A stretch of 64,000 nt of DNA from UBA8337 sp937907245 (GCA_965219485.1 OZ244774.1:372001-436000), one strand, 5' to 3'; positions 17,348-26,730 are shown, counted from the stretch's first letter. Notes: generated from the letters alone by a model not told the origin. Numbers and translations: made by a program.

Positions 17348-18522
17348 GCCAGAGACGCAAAATCACTGTGGTGGGCACCGGCTATGTCGGTATGTCGATG
17401 GCCGTTTTATTGGCGCAACATAATGAGGTTGTGGCGCTCGATATTGATGCGGCCCGCGTGGCCGATATACAGGCGCGCCGCTCTACGGTTGTCGATGCGG
17501 ATATCCAATTGTTTTTGGATGAAAAAGATTTATCTCTAACCGCAACCCTAGAGCCCGCTCAGGCCTATGCAGGCGCTGATTTTATTGTTGTGGCCACGCC
17601 GACAGACTATGATCCGGAAACAAATTATTTTGATACAAGCTCGGTAGAAAACGTAATCGAGCAAGCGCTCGGTGAGAATTCGACCGCCATGATTGTGGTG
17701 AAATCTACCGTGCCGGTTGGCTTTACCGCGTCAATGAAAGAAAAGTTTTCGACCGATCGGATTATCTTCTCGCCAGAGTTTTTGCGCGAGGGGCAGGCGT
17801 TGCACGATAATTTGTACCCGTCGCGCATTATCATTGGCAGTGAATTAGCGCGTGCGCAGGATTTCGCCCGCCTCCTGCAAGAAGGGGCGCAAGCGACCGA
17901 TATAGAAACTTTGTTTATGCGTGCGACCGAAGCCGAGGCGGTGAAATTATTCGCCAATACGTATTTGGCGATGCGGGTTTCGTTTTTCAACGAGTTGGAC
18001 AGCTATGGTCTGGCTTTGGGATTGGACACGCGCTCAATCATCAAGGGTGTTTCCTTGGACCCGCGCATTGGCGATTATTATAACAATCCAAGCTTTGGCT
18101 ATGGCGGTTATTGCTTGCCCAAAGATACAAAACAATTATTGGCCAATTATGACAAAGTTCCGCAGAATCTAATTCAGGCAATTGTGGAGGCCAATGCGAC
18201 GCGCAAAGATTTTATTGCGGAACAGGTTATTGCGCGCCAGCCCAAAGTGGTTGGTATTTACCGCCTTGCGATGAAAACGGCTTCTGATAATTTTAGGGCG
18301 TCGGCCGTGCAAGGTGTCATGCGGCGGTTAACAGAGCAGGGCATTGAGGTCTTGGTTTATGAGCCGCTTGTCGAAGAAACACAGTTTTCGGGTTCCGAGG
18401 TTGTCGCTGATGTGGACATATTTATGGCGCGAAGTGATGTGATTATTGCCAATCGTATGGTCGAGGACTTGCAGGGCGTGGCGGATAAGGTCTTTACCCG
18501 CGATTTATTTGGATCTGATTAA
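17344..18522 (+). CDS. ugd: UDP-glucose 6-dehydrogenase
   Basis: A 392-residue enzyme oxidising UDP-glucose to UDP-glucuronate. The short form, with TVVGTGYVGMSMAVLLAQHN at the N terminus, VVATPTDYDPETNYFDT, VKSTVPVGFT and FSPEFLREG, matches the E. coli Ugd type. The catalytic cysteine is in FGYGGYCLPKDTKQLL. It is translationally coupled to manC (4-bp ATGA overlap). Together with the upstream HexNAc dehydrogenase it predicts an acidic polysaccharide with at least one uronic acid. A short 34-bp gap follows before the flippase gene, so the run 14.6-19.9 kb is probably one operon. Confidence 0.93.
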   Translation: MSQRRKITVVGTGYVGMSMAVLLAQHNEVVALDIDAARVADIQARRSTVVDADIQLFLDEKDLSLTATLEPAQAYAGADFIVVATPTDYDPETNYFDTSSVENVIEQALGENSTAMIVVKSTVPVGFTASMKEKFSTDRIIFSPEFLREGQALHDNLYPSRIIIGSELARAQDFARLLQEGAQATDIETLFMRATEAEAVKLFANTYLAMRVSFFNELDSYGLALGLDTRSIIKGVSLDPRIGDYYNNPSFGYGGYCLPKDTKQLLANYDKVPQNLIQAIVEANATRKDFIAEQVIARQPKVVGIYRLAMKTASDNFRASAVQGVMRRLTEQGIEVLVYEPLVEETQFSGSEVVADVDIFMARSDVIIANRMVEDLQGVADKVFTRDLFGSD

Positions 18523-18556
18523 CGCGAAAAGCCGAAGCCTTATAGAAAGCCTATAG

Positions 18557-19876
18557 ATGCTAAAATTTAAGGACATACTCGCAAAAATTTCTGGGCAACT
18601 GATAGGCAATGATCGGCGCCTCGCGGTGACCAAAAATATTAGTTGGATGTTGATGGACCGTGTTTTTCGCATGGGCCTCGGCGTTCTCATTATTATTTGG
18701 ATGGCCCGAGTTTTAGGGCCTGAGCAATTTGGCCAGTATAATTTTGCGCTCTCTATTATTGGAATACTTGCGGCTATTACGAGTTTGGGGCTGCATGAGA
18801 TTGTTGTGCGCGAGGTGGTTAAGCAACCGAAGCGGGCGAAGGAGGTTATATCGGCTGGTTTTATGGCTCTATTACTTGCCGGTTTTGCGGGTATGATTTT
18901 GACGGCTGGCGTCGCATCCTTTTGGAACACCCCCCATTTGCCAGCCTATTTGATTGCGATACTGAGCCTGACTTTGGTGATGAAATCGACAGATATTGTT
19001 CGATCTTGGTTTGAAAGTCAGGTGCAATCGCGGGTTACGGTTCTGGCAGAAAATAGTGTTTTCTTGGTCATGGCGGCGCTGCGCGTTTATTTTATTATCA
19101 GCGGAATGCCGCTTGTCGCTTTTGTTTGGTTGCTGGTCATAGAAGCCATATTGTTGGCCTTAGCATTCTTATTCGCACTCTGGCGGTTTGCGCCCACATC
19201 TTTAATCGTCTGGCCGAAGTTTGGCGATATCAAGCCTTTGGTCAAAGACGCGCTGCCAATCATGCTCGCGGGGCTAGGGGTCATCATTTATATGCGGGTC
19301 GACCAAGTGATGCTTGGGGTCATGTTAGGGCAAGAAAGCGTCGGCGTGTATGCCGCCGCGGTGCGCATAAGCGAAATATGGTATTTCGTCCCAACGGCGA
19401 TTGCCGCTTCCATGTTCCCGGGGTTGGTGGCTTTGCGAGAAGCTGGTTCTGCTGGCTACATAAGTAACCTCCGAAAGCTTTATCTGCTGATGTGGGGGCT
19501 GGCTCTATTGGCTATCGTGTTTATTTTTGGCGCCGGAGACAAGCTCATTCAAGTGCTATATGGCACGGCTTATGCAGACGCACATGCTGTCTTGGTGGTG
19601 CACATATTGGGGGGCATTTTTGTCGGTCTTGGTGTGGCGCGCGCTAAGTGGATTATGGCGGAGAACTTGCAAATTTATAGTCTGATGTTTACCGGCTCTG
19701 GGGCTGTGGTGAATGTTGTTTTGAACTATTATCTCATCCCTGAGTTTGGCGTCGTGGGGGCAGCTTATGCGACTGCCATATCGCAGGCGGTCGTTTTGTT
19801 GGGCGTGCCTGTGTTGTTTAAAGCCACCCGTCCCAGCGTCTACGATATTTTATGGCCCTTTGAGTTGGGTCGCTAA
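18557..19876 (+). CDS. Wzx-like polysaccharide repeat-unit flippase
   Basis: A 439-residue polytopic inner-membrane protein of the MATE/MOP-superfamily polysaccharide exporters. About 12 hydrophobic helices are visible. The N terminus contains NISWMLMDRVFRMGLGVLII, followed by ARVLGPEQFGQYNFALSI, the classic Wzx/RfbX signature in which the LGPEQFGQYNFA loop is highly conserved. It should flip an undecaprenyl-diphosphate-linked oligosaccharide across the inner membrane. The locus also has a WecA-like initiator and an O-antigen ligase/polymerase-family protein, which fits a Wzx/Wzy-dependent pathway. The sugar specificity is not predictable. Confidence 0.88.
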   Translation: MLKFKDILAKISGQLIGNDRRLAVTKNISWMLMDRVFRMGLGVLIIIWMARVLGPEQFGQYNFALSIIGILAAITSLGLHEIVVREVVKQPKRAKEVISAGFMALLLAGFAGMILTAGVASFWNTPHLPAYLIAILSLTLVMKSTDIVRSWFESQVQSRVTVLAENSVFLVMAALRVYFIISGMPLVAFVWLLVIEAILLALAFLFALWRFAPTSLIVWPKFGDIKPLVKDALPIMLAGLGVIIYMRVDQVMLGVMLGQESVGVYAAAVRISEIWYFVPTAIAASMFPGLVALREAGSAGYISNLRKLYLLMWGLALLAIVFIFGAGDKLIQVLYGTAYADAHAVLVVHILGGIFVGLGVARAKWIMAENLQIYSLMFTGSGAVVNVVLNYYLIPEFGVVGAAYATAISQAVVLLGVPVLFKATRPSVYDILWPFELGR

Positions 19877-19989
19877 TCGAATGCGTGTATAAATTGGCTT
19901 GTTTTAGCGCCTAATATTAGGGTTCGCTCTTTGCTGAAAACCGTGGGTGCTAATTGTTGTGTGTTGTGTATGGCAGGGCTTAAGGGCTC

Positions 19990-21753
19990 ATGACCAAATC
20001 GGATAAGTTTATGAATTCTGCATTTTTTTTAAGTATGGCTAATCGGGGTTCATCTGCGGAAAAAGGCCATAAGCACATTGCCGATCTGGCGCGGCGCTAT
20101 GGGTTTTGTTACTCAAAGGTTGGCTGCGGAGAGATAGAGATATCTATTGCTGGCGACACGCCTATTGCGTCCCCCGCCAAAACCCAACCGTTTGGTTTTG
20201 TTTTAGGCCGCCATGGCGACGCGCTCACCCAAGACCGATTTTTAAAAGTAGATATTCAAGACAATAAAATTCGATTGGAGAACGATTACTCTGGCTCCAT
20301 ACCTGTGTTTTACGCCTCGCGGAATGGGCTGGTTTTGTCGAATATTGAGCCAGCTGTCTTTCACGCTTCAGATGGGTGTTTGGAAGATTTAGATGCGGCC
20401 AATGTGTTCGGGTTTTTAAAGTTTAATCATTTCATTTGGGATGAAACGGCCTGGTCGCATATTCATCAAACCTTGCCCGATAGTGAAACTATTTTTGATG
20501 CGCGCACTGGCAAGGTGACCTCAAAATATTTGCAAACGGTCAAGAGTAGCGATGCCTTGGTTGGGATGGAGGACCATCGGGTCGCGGAGCATTTTTACGA
20601 GTTAAACGCGGACCTTGTGAACCAGAGTATGGCGGCGGATGACGAAATTATTCTGCCGTTGAGTTCTGGTTATGACTCTCGATTGATTTTGGCAGCGATT
20701 TCTGAAAACCCAGAGATTGCCGAGAAAACGAAATGTTTCACCTATGGCGCGCCTGGCTCCATTGAAGTTCACGCCGCACGCGCTTTGAGCCGCGAGGCCA
20801 ATGTATATTGGTCCCATATTGATTTGCCGTGCCAGTTTTTAGAGCGCGATAAATTATCGGATATTGGCGATGTGTTTGGCGCAAGTTTGCACATGCATGG
20901 CATGTATCAGCTTGAGTTTTGGGATGAAATCAAGGCGCATCATGGCGTTTCGGACACGGCCGTTTTAACTTCCGGCTTTATGACCGGCGTGCCCGCAGGC
21001 CAGCACAATGGCTTGCTGGGTATCACGCGCCCCGACACCAGCTTGGTGAAGGCGATGGGCAATTTTAGCCAAAGTAAAGTTTGGGCGGATGAAGACCTGT
21101 TGAAAATGCCCATATTCCATAACACCGATGCCCTCGCATTGGCGGAAAGCCGCTTCCATCAGGCATTTGATAGGTTTGATGGCGAGCTGCATCAAAAGGC
21201 AGTGATGTTCGATGTGTGGACGCGACAGCGCAATTTTATTAGCTATTACCCAAGAACGTTTGAATGGCTAGTGCCCACACGCAGCCCACATATGCGGGCT
21301 GATTATGCGAATTTCTTTATGTCGATAAGCAAGGAAATGCTGTTTAATCGGAAGGCGGTTGAAATGATGTTCCTCAATCATTATCCCGCTATGTCCAAGG
21401 TTGCCTCGAATAGTAACGGCTTTTTCTCCTTAGGTGGTGGCACTAAGAATTTGATATTTTTGGCGTCTCGGATAATGGGTAAATTGGGCTTATCGGCTTT
21501 GGTGCCAGAGAGCTATCGCGGCCAAGCGGCTGACTTCGATTTACGTGCCCTGCGCCACAGTCAAGAAACCAGCCTCTATCCTTTGTTCGAAGACAATAAT
21601 CTAGCGATAGAGTTTGCCGCTCAATTTGGGGGACAAGATTTATTCAGAGGCGAGTATCAAAAGGCTTTCAACGGCGGTATAAAGTCTTATGAGAAACTTA
21701 TCTCGCTGCAGGCTTTGGCAACTAACCTCCAAGCTAGCACAAAGGGGATCTAG
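19990..21753 (+). CDS. asparagine-synthase-related protein lacking the glutaminase nucleophile
   Basis: A 587-residue protein with an N-terminal Ntn-like region (about 1-170) and a C-terminal ATP-pyrophosphatase domain. The PP-loop is SSGYDS at residues 225-230 inside LPLSSGYDSRLILAA, replacing the textbook SGGxDS. The N-terminal Cys2 that AsnB uses to release ammonia from glutamine is missing: the chain begins MTKSDKF or, from the internal Met8, MNSAFF. It may therefore adenylate a carboxyl group and use another amine, or free ammonia. Related proteins in O-antigen clusters (WbpS type) amidate hexuronic acids, and a HexNAc dehydrogenase lies at 14.6 kb, so uronamide formation is a reasonable guess. 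ATG 19990 follows TAAGGG. CapA follows 2 bp later. Confidence 0.72.
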   Translation: MTKSDKFMNSAFFLSMANRGSSAEKGHKHIADLARRYGFCYSKVGCGEIEISIAGDTPIASPAKTQPFGFVLGRHGDALTQDRFLKVDIQDNKIRLENDYSGSIPVFYASRNGLVLSNIEPAVFHASDGCLEDLDAANVFGFLKFNHFIWDETAWSHIHQTLPDSETIFDARTGKVTSKYLQTVKSSDALVGMEDHRVAEHFYELNADLVNQSMAADDEIILPLSSGYDSRLILAAISENPEIAEKTKCFTYGAPGSIEVHAARALSREANVYWSHIDLPCQFLERDKLSDIGDVFGASLHMHGMYQLEFWDEIKAHHGVSDTAVLTSGFMTGVPAGQHNGLLGITRPDTSLVKAMGNFSQSKVWADEDLLKMPIFHNTDALALAESRFHQAFDRFDGELHQKAVMFDVWTRQRNFISYYPRTFEWLVPTRSPHMRADYANFFMSISKEMLFNRKAVEMMFLNHYPAMSKVASNSNGFFSLGGGTKNLIFLASRIMGKLGLSALVPESYRGQAADFDLRALRHSQETSLYPLFEDNNLAIEFAAQFGGQDLFRGEYQKAFNGGIKSYEKLISLQALATNLQASTKGI

Positions 21754-21755
21754 CG

Positions 21756-22904
21756 ATGCGGATGGTATTTTTTGGTGACTATTGCGTCTCTAAGCCGAGA
21801 CAGCCCGTTCTGTCTTCGCGGTTGCAGGAAAGATTGCGCGCGGCGGATGTCATTGGGGTTAATTTCGAAGGGCCTGTGGTTGCCATGACGGAGGCTCCAG
21901 CTCCCGCTCCCGCTCCAAAAGCTGGCCCCTCTATCGCACAAACTATGCAGGCCAGTGAAACCCTGAAACATCTAGGATGCACCCATGCCGCCTTGGCCAA
22001 TAATCATATTATGGATTATGGCAAAGCGGGGTTAACCCAAACCATGGCCTCACTCTCGCAACTCGGCATCGTCCACTTTGGCGCGGGAGAAAATTTTGAC
22101 GCGGCCTATGCGCCGTATTACGCAACAATAGGCGAGCAAAAGATTGCCTTTTGTAGTTTTGCCGAAGCGCAATTCGGGGTGCTGCAGGAAGCCAATGAAA
22201 GCGGTGGTGGCTTTGCTTGGATGGATCATCCCAAGGCACGTCAGAGCGTTCAAGAAGCTAGCGAGCTGGCAGATTTAGTTATTGTTCAAGTGCATGGTGG
22301 GCTCGAAATGGCCGAGTTTCCATTGCCGGAATGGCGGCGCTGTTATCGTGAACTGATTGATTTAGGGGCGGATCTGATTATTGGCCATCACCCCCATGTC
22401 GCCCAGGGGCATGAGATATATCGTGGAAAACCCATCGTCTATAGTCTGGGTAATTTTTACATGGATGTGATGCTCGCTCAAAAGGATACGGGTCATGGCC
22501 TTATGCTGGACGTCGACTTAAGCGATGACGAGCTGAAATGCAGTCTTATCCCCTTGGTCGTATCTGGTAATGAAGTGGACTTGGATTTGTCTGACCATGC
22601 TGCTGGCAGGCAAAGCGAACGTGATGATTTACTTAAAGACGAGCAAGCCTACGCCAAAGCGGTGGATGATATTTGTGCAAGCTCTTGGGAAACTATTTAC
22701 GAGACCTATTATGCTGCCTCGATGCTGGGGCTGGGGCCTCGCTTGAGATTTAAATCTTTGCCGCGCTGGTTCAAAAGCCTTGCCGCTTGGCTTTTGAGGG
22801 GGCGCAGAGGGACGGCTTCGCGGCACTTATTGTTGCTGCATAATATTCGTATTGAAACGCATCGCTGGGTCGTGGAGCGAGCTCTCGCAGGGCGGAAACA
22901 CTGA
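21756..22904 (+). CDS. CapA-family metallophosphatase-like capsule protein
   Basis: A 382-residue protein of the CapA/PgsA family (PGA_cap domain, calcineurin-like fold), found in poly-gamma-glutamate and polysaccharide clusters. Visible blocks are FFGDYCVS at the N terminus, VNFEGPV, ALANNHIMDYGKAGL, VQVHGGLEM, LGADLIIGHHPHVAQG and YSLGNFYMD, which carry the Asp, Asn and His metal ligands of the fold. Unlike Bacillus CapA, no N-terminal membrane anchor is visible, so the protein may be cytoplasmic. It is sandwiched between the AsnB-like gene (2-bp gap) and a glycosyltransferase (1-bp overlap). A short Ala-Pro-rich insert lies around residues 44-54. The reaction is not established for this family branch. 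Confidence 0.82.
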   Translation: MRMVFFGDYCVSKPRQPVLSSRLQERLRAADVIGVNFEGPVVAMTEAPAPAPAPKAGPSIAQTMQASETLKHLGCTHAALANNHIMDYGKAGLTQTMASLSQLGIVHFGAGENFDAAYAPYYATIGEQKIAFCSFAEAQFGVLQEANESGGGFAWMDHPKARQSVQEASELADLVIVQVHGGLEMAEFPLPEWRRCYRELIDLGADLIIGHHPHVAQGHEIYRGKPIVYSLGNFYMDVMLAQKDTGHGLMLDVDLSDDELKCSLIPLVVSGNEVDLDLSDHAAGRQSERDDLLKDEQAYAKAVDDICASSWETIYETYYAASMLGLGPRLRFKSLPRWFKSLAAWLLRGRRGTASRHLLLLHNIRIETHRWVVERALAGRKH

Positions 22905-23812
22905 TGCATTTGGCTCCCATCATCGTATTTACGTTCAACCGCCTTTGGCATACGCGCAAAACCTTTGAGGCGCTTTTGGCCAATGAGGGGGCGGCGCAAA
23001 GTGACGTGACGGTTTATTGCGATGGGGCTCGTGATGAGAAAGATGCGGAAGCTGTGGCCGAAGTGCGCGCCTATGTAAAAACCATCAGCGGGTTTAACTC
23101 TATTTCGATTGTTGAGCGGGAGCGCAATTATGGGCTGGCGGCCTCTATCATTGATGGGGTCAGCCAGACGGTGCAAAAGCACGAACGTGTGATTGTGCTG
23201 GAAGACGACATGGTCAGTTCAAAATATTTTCTGCGCTATATGAATGAAGCGCTCGACAAATATGCCGAGGAAGACAAAGTGGCTTGCGTGCATGGCTATT
23301 GCTACCCTGTGAAGGCGGCTTTGCCCGAAGCGTTTTTTCTACAGGGCGCAGATTGTTGGGGGTGGGCGACTTGGGCGCGCGCTTGGGAAGGTTTTAATCC
23401 CGATGGGCAGGCCTTGCTGGACGCCTTACAAGCTCGCGGTCTAACTCAGTCATTTGATTATGATGGCACTTATCCTTATGTAAAAATGCTGAAGAAACAA
23501 ATCTCGGGAAAAAATAATAGCTGGGCGATACGCTGGCATGCATCGGCTTTTTTGGCTGGCAAGCTAACGCTATATCCGGGCCGCAGCCTTATTCATAACA
23601 TTGGCAATGACGACAGCGGTACCCATGCGGCTGGTACGAGTAATTACGATGTGGAAGTTAGTGCCACACCGATTTCTCTAGAAAATATCGAGGTCTCGGC
23701 GTCGGCGATAGGGCGCGATGGTTTTGTGACGTTTTTTAAAGCCAGTCATCGCTCGCTAGCGCAACGTATTTGGGCGCGCTTGCGAGCCCTATTTAGGCAG
23801 GCTCGTTCATGA
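22904..23812 (+). CDS. glycosyltransferase, GT2/GNT-I-like
   Basis: A 302-residue GT-A-fold transferase. The N terminus PIIVFTFNRLWHTRKTFEAL starts the nucleotide-sugar-binding fold. DGARDEKDAE, the acidic metal-binding stretch VIVLEDDMVSSKYFLRYMN (EDD equivalent to DxD) and the acceptor-site motif GWATWARAWEGF place it with family 2 / GNT-I-like proteins of polysaccharide clusters. It is cytoplasmic or peripheral, with no membrane helix. Its start overlaps the CapA stop by one base and the methyltransferase gene follows within 15 bp, so the four genes from 19,990 to 24,644 form one operon. Donor and acceptor are unknown. Confidence 0.82.
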   Translation: MHLAPIIVFTFNRLWHTRKTFEALLANEGAAQSDVTVYCDGARDEKDAEAVAEVRAYVKTISGFNSISIVERERNYGLAASIIDGVSQTVQKHERVIVLEDDMVSSKYFLRYMNEALDKYAEEDKVACVHGYCYPVKAALPEAFFLQGADCWGWATWARAWEGFNPDGQALLDALQARGLTQSFDYDGTYPYVKMLKKQISGKNNSWAIRWHASAFLAGKLTLYPGRSLIHNIGNDDSGTHAAGTSNYDVEVSATPISLENIEVSASAIGRDGFVTFFKASHRSLAQRIWARLRALFRQARS

Positions 23813-23825
23813 GGTGGGCTTGGGC

Positions 23826-24644
23826 ATGAGGTGGGTGAAGCAATGGATAAAGCGTCATTTGCCGTCGGCTTTGACGAGCCGACTTCGCAAGATTTTGCCG
23901 GGCAGCATAAAATTCTACGGCCCCTATAAAACGTGGAAAGCGGCGCAAGCTGCCTGCCAAGGGTATGACAATGCCGATATTTTAGCTGGCGTCTTAGAGG
24001 CAAACCTCAAGGTGAAACGCGGGGAAGCTGCGTTTGAGCGCGATGGCGTGGTGTTTCAGACCTTGGCGTTAAACCATCCGGTGCTCAAGCAAATGAAAGC
24101 GGCCGCACGCGGTGCTGAGCTGCATGTTCTAGACTTTGGGGGCTCGCTTGGGTCGACCTATTTTCAGCATCAAAAAGCCTTGGGCTCTATGGAGGTGCTT
24201 TCCTGGCATATTGTCGAGCAAGCTCATTTTGTGGCGGCGGGTCGGGCGCATCTTGAAGACGCCAATTTGAAGTTTTTTGAGACAATCGCTGAGGCCTGTG
24301 CGGAGCAAAAGCCAGACTTAATTTTGCTCTCTTCGGTCCTGCAATATTTGCCAGACCCACTTGCTGTGCTGCGAGAATTGGGGGCGGTTCAAGCGCCTTT
24401 TTTATGTATCGACCGCACGCCATTTGTGCGTTCGGGGGAAAGCCAGATTATGGTTCAAAGAGTGCCCAAAAGCATTAATGAGGGCAGCTATCCATTATGG
24501 GCCTTGAGTGAAGCCGAGGTTATAGCGGCACTGCCGAGCTATCAAAAACGCGACCATATTGTGAATGAAGAAGGTAGTTTTCTCGTCAACGGATGTGCAT
24601 TCTCGTTTGAAGGTTTGGTTCTTGAATTGAGAACTACCGATTAA
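23826..24644 (+). CDS. SAM-dependent methyltransferase, TIGR04325-like
   Basis: A 272-residue protein resembling the putative methyltransferase family TIGR04325 of O-antigen clusters. The glycine-rich SAM loop is LHVLDFGGSLGSTYFQH (about residues 100-116). The post-loop region includes WHIVEQAHFVAAG and LILLSSVLQYLPDP, both typical of that family. I chose ATG 23826, which has a GAGGTGGG stretch 7 bp upstream. A GTG at 23814 is possible. The 12-nt sequence ATGAGGTGGG(C/T)(T/G) occurs twice here, probably a small duplication. It likely methylates a sugar or carboxylate of the surface glycan. It is convergent with the next glycosyltransferase and no terminator is visible between them. Confidence 0.75.
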   Translation: MRWVKQWIKRHLPSALTSRLRKILPGSIKFYGPYKTWKAAQAACQGYDNADILAGVLEANLKVKRGEAAFERDGVVFQTLALNHPVLKQMKAAARGAELHVLDFGGSLGSTYFQHQKALGSMEVLSWHIVEQAHFVAAGRAHLEDANLKFFETIAEACAEQKPDLILLSSVLQYLPDPLAVLRELGAVQAPFLCIDRTPFVRSGESQIMVQRVPKSINEGSYPLWALSEAEVIAALPSYQKRDHIVNEEGSFLVNGCAFSFEGLVLELRTTD

Positions 24645-24654
24645 AAGAAACGTT

Positions 24655-25626
24655 TTATCCGAAGACGCGGCGCAATTTATTGCGGATATTTGTTGGGATA
24701 AAAAAATGCCCAAGGCGAGTTTTTAACACATCCAAAATAGGCGTTACACCAGCGTGTTGTAAGCCTGTTTCGCGAACGACAGCCGCGTGGGCGTCGTCTA
24801 GAGCTATCTCATAGCTGTTGTAAATGGCCTTCGGTGTGGGGCGGCCACGGCTGTAAAAATACGAGCAATGGCTGAATAAGCCGAAGCGCATCTTTTTAAA
24901 TTGATGGAAATGATAAAACACGAGCGGCTGCTGATTTACGGTTGGCAGGGAAGAGCTGTGGCCCATGTCATATTGTATGAAATTCCATGGCGCGACGCCT
25001 GCGCCGATGTTTTGCAAAATCGCCAGCTCATCGCCATAGCTTGCTGGCCATGCATCTAGATATTTTTGATCTCCGTAACGGGTTGGCTCGGCGTAGGCGA
25101 AGCACCAGTCGAGACATTGTTCGGCCCATGTATCTAAACATTTCAGGCCTGTTTGGGAGCGGCGGAAGCTGACCCATTGCACGCAAAAGCGGCCAAATTG
25201 CATGAGGTGTTGAAGGTGGGGGGCATATCGATGCTCAAGGATGGCGATATCGCGCGCGCCCATTTCATCGAATAGGGTTTGCGGAGAGCTGAAAAACAAA
25301 AGATCCGCATCTAGGTAAGTTAAGCGGTCGATCTCGGCCTGTGTGTTGATCAGGTGGCGGGTCAAGACCGACGATAAAGTCCAGCAATATTCAGCCGTAT
25401 TGCGCGCCTGTTTGCAGGCCTCTAGCCGCGGCTCTTCGGCTTCGAGCGTTTGGAGGGCGACGGGCGACACATACTCCAGCTGCAAGGCGGCTAAGAAATC
25501 TTGGGTTTTCGTATCCATGCATAAAACATGAATGTGGATATCTGGCAGATGCGCGTGCAAAGAGCGCATCATGGCTAGGCCACGCGATGCGTAATTTATG
25601 TCAAAGAGGGTGCAAAATTGATGCAT
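24655..25626 (-). CDS. glycosyltransferase (GT8-like / nucleotide-diphospho-sugar transferase)
   Basis: A 323-residue soluble GT-A-fold protein. The start, HQFCTLFDINYASRGLAMMR, fits retaining transferases that act without membrane helices. The metal-binding DxD is within RLTYLDADLLFFSSPQTLF (near residue 97), and later GDQKYLDAWPASYG resembles the acceptor-site DQ motif of this fold. The gene directly abuts the aminotransferase gene fdtB (stop 25627 beside its own start), making an fdtA-fdtB-GT transcript. That suggests, as inference, that it transfers the 3-amino-3,6-dideoxyhexose made by those enzymes. Confidence 0.75.
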   Translation of the reverse strand: MHQFCTLFDINYASRGLAMMRSLHAHLPDIHIHVLCMDTKTQDFLAALQLEYVSPVALQTLEAEEPRLEACKQARNTAEYCWTLSSVLTRHLINTQAEIDRLTYLDADLLFFSSPQTLFDEMGARDIAILEHRYAPHLQHLMQFGRFCVQWVSFRRSQTGLKCLDTWAEQCLDWCFAYAEPTRYGDQKYLDAWPASYGDELAILQNIGAGVAPWNFIQYDMGHSSSLPTVNQQPLVFYHFHQFKKMRFGLFSHCSYFYSRGRPTPKAIYNSYEIALDDAHAAVVRETGLQHAGVTPILDVLKTRLGHFFIPTNIRNKLRRVFG

Positions 25627-26730
25627 CTAGCTAGCAAAAAAAACGGTTATGGCCGCGCAAACCTCGCGCACATCGTCTTGGGTGGTGGCGAAAGAGATGG
25701 GCAGGCTTAATTGGCTATCGGCCAGCGCCTCGGCAATTGGCCACTCGCCCGACAGGTGTTCTTGCATGGCTTCTTGGCGGTGCGGCGCAATTGGATAATG
25801 AATTTCTGTGCCAATGCCTTGCTCGCTCAGGAACTGGCGCAAGGCATCGCGCTGTTTTGTGCGAATGGCAAAAATATGAAACACGTCAAAGCTATCGGTT
25901 TCTTGCAGAGGTAGAACCACTTGGGGCGGCAGATGGGCGAAATAAATTTGTGCCAACTCGCGTTTATGCGCGGTGATGGTATCTAAATGGGTTAATTTGA
26001 CATCCAAAATAGCCGCCTGAATTTCGTCTAGTCGGGAGTTCACACCTTGGTAAATATTTTTATATTTTTCGTGGGAGCCATAATTTCGCAAAGCCCGTAG
26101 TTTTTCCGCCAAGGCATCATCGTCCGTTGTGATGGCGCCCCCATCTCCAAAGCCTCCCAGGTTTTTTGTGGGATAAAAACTGAAGCTACCGGTTTTGCCA
26201 AAAGTGCCGGTGGTTTTGCCAGCTAATTTGGCGCCATGCGATTGGGCGCAATCTTCAAACACATCCAAGGCATGCTCATCGGCAAAACCCATGATTTCAG
26301 TCATCGCTGCTGGTTTGCCATATAGGTGCGTGGGCATAATGGCGCGGGTTTTTTCGGTGAGGGCCTTGGCCAATTGGCTGGCATCTAAATTATAGGTGGC
26401 GCTATTGGGCTCGACCAGGACGGGGCGATGCCCAGCCGCCAAAATGGCCAAAAGGGTGGCGATATAGCTGTTTGAGCTGGTGATAATGTCGCTGCCCTGG
26501 GGATACTCCATGGCACGAAGAGAGAGGGTGAGGGCATCCAAACCATTGGCCACGCCAATGCAATGTTTGGCGCCAATATAACTGGCAAAATTGCGTTCGA
26601 AGGATGCAACGCTCTGACCATTGATAAACCAACCACTCGCCAATACACGATCGACGGCCTTGCCAATCTCTGCCTCGAAAGGGGCGTTACTCGCTTGCAA
26701 GTTTTCATAGGCGATTTTCAAGGTACTCAT
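25627..26730 (-). CDS. fdtB: dTDP-3-keto-6-deoxyhexose aminotransferase (FdtB/QdtB-like, DegT/DnrJ/EryC1/StrS)
   Basis: A 367-residue PLP-dependent sugar aminotransferase. Family markers are LASGWFINGQSVASFERNFA, VANGLDALTLSLRA, HLYGKPA, EDCAQSHGAK, and the PLP lysine in FSFYPTKNLGGFGDGGA. It should place an amino group at C3 of dTDP-3-keto-6-deoxyhexose using glutamate. It overlaps the upstream ketoisomerase gene by 4 bp (ATGA). Together with rmlA and rmlB 1.3-3.2 kb away this gives dTDP-Fuc3N or dTDP-Qui3N. Which epimer forms depends on the isomerase and cannot be decided here. No cognate N-acyltransferase is seen in the window. Confidence 0.85.
   Translation of the reverse strand: MSTLKIAYENLQASNAPFEAEIGKAVDRVLASGWFINGQSVASFERNFASYIGAKHCIGVANGLDALTLSLRAMEYPQGSDIITSSNSYIATLLAILAAGHRPVLVEPNSATYNLDASQLAKALTEKTRAIMPTHLYGKPAAMTEIMGFADEHALDVFEDCAQSHGAKLAGKTTGTFGKTGSFSFYPTKNLGGFGDGGAITTDDDALAEKLRALRNYGSHEKYKNIYQGVNSRLDEIQAAILDVKLTHLDTITAHKRELAQIYFAHLPPQVVLPLQETDSFDVFHIFAIRTKQRDALRQFLSEQGIGTEIHYPIAPHRQEAMQEHLSGEWPIAEALADSQLSLPISFATTQDDVREVCAAITVFFAS

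Noticed and set aside
19990..21753. Calling this gene a true asparagine synthetase (asnB)
   Set aside because: The N-terminal catalytic Cys is missing and the gene lies in a glycan locus, so it is only called asparagine-synthase-related.
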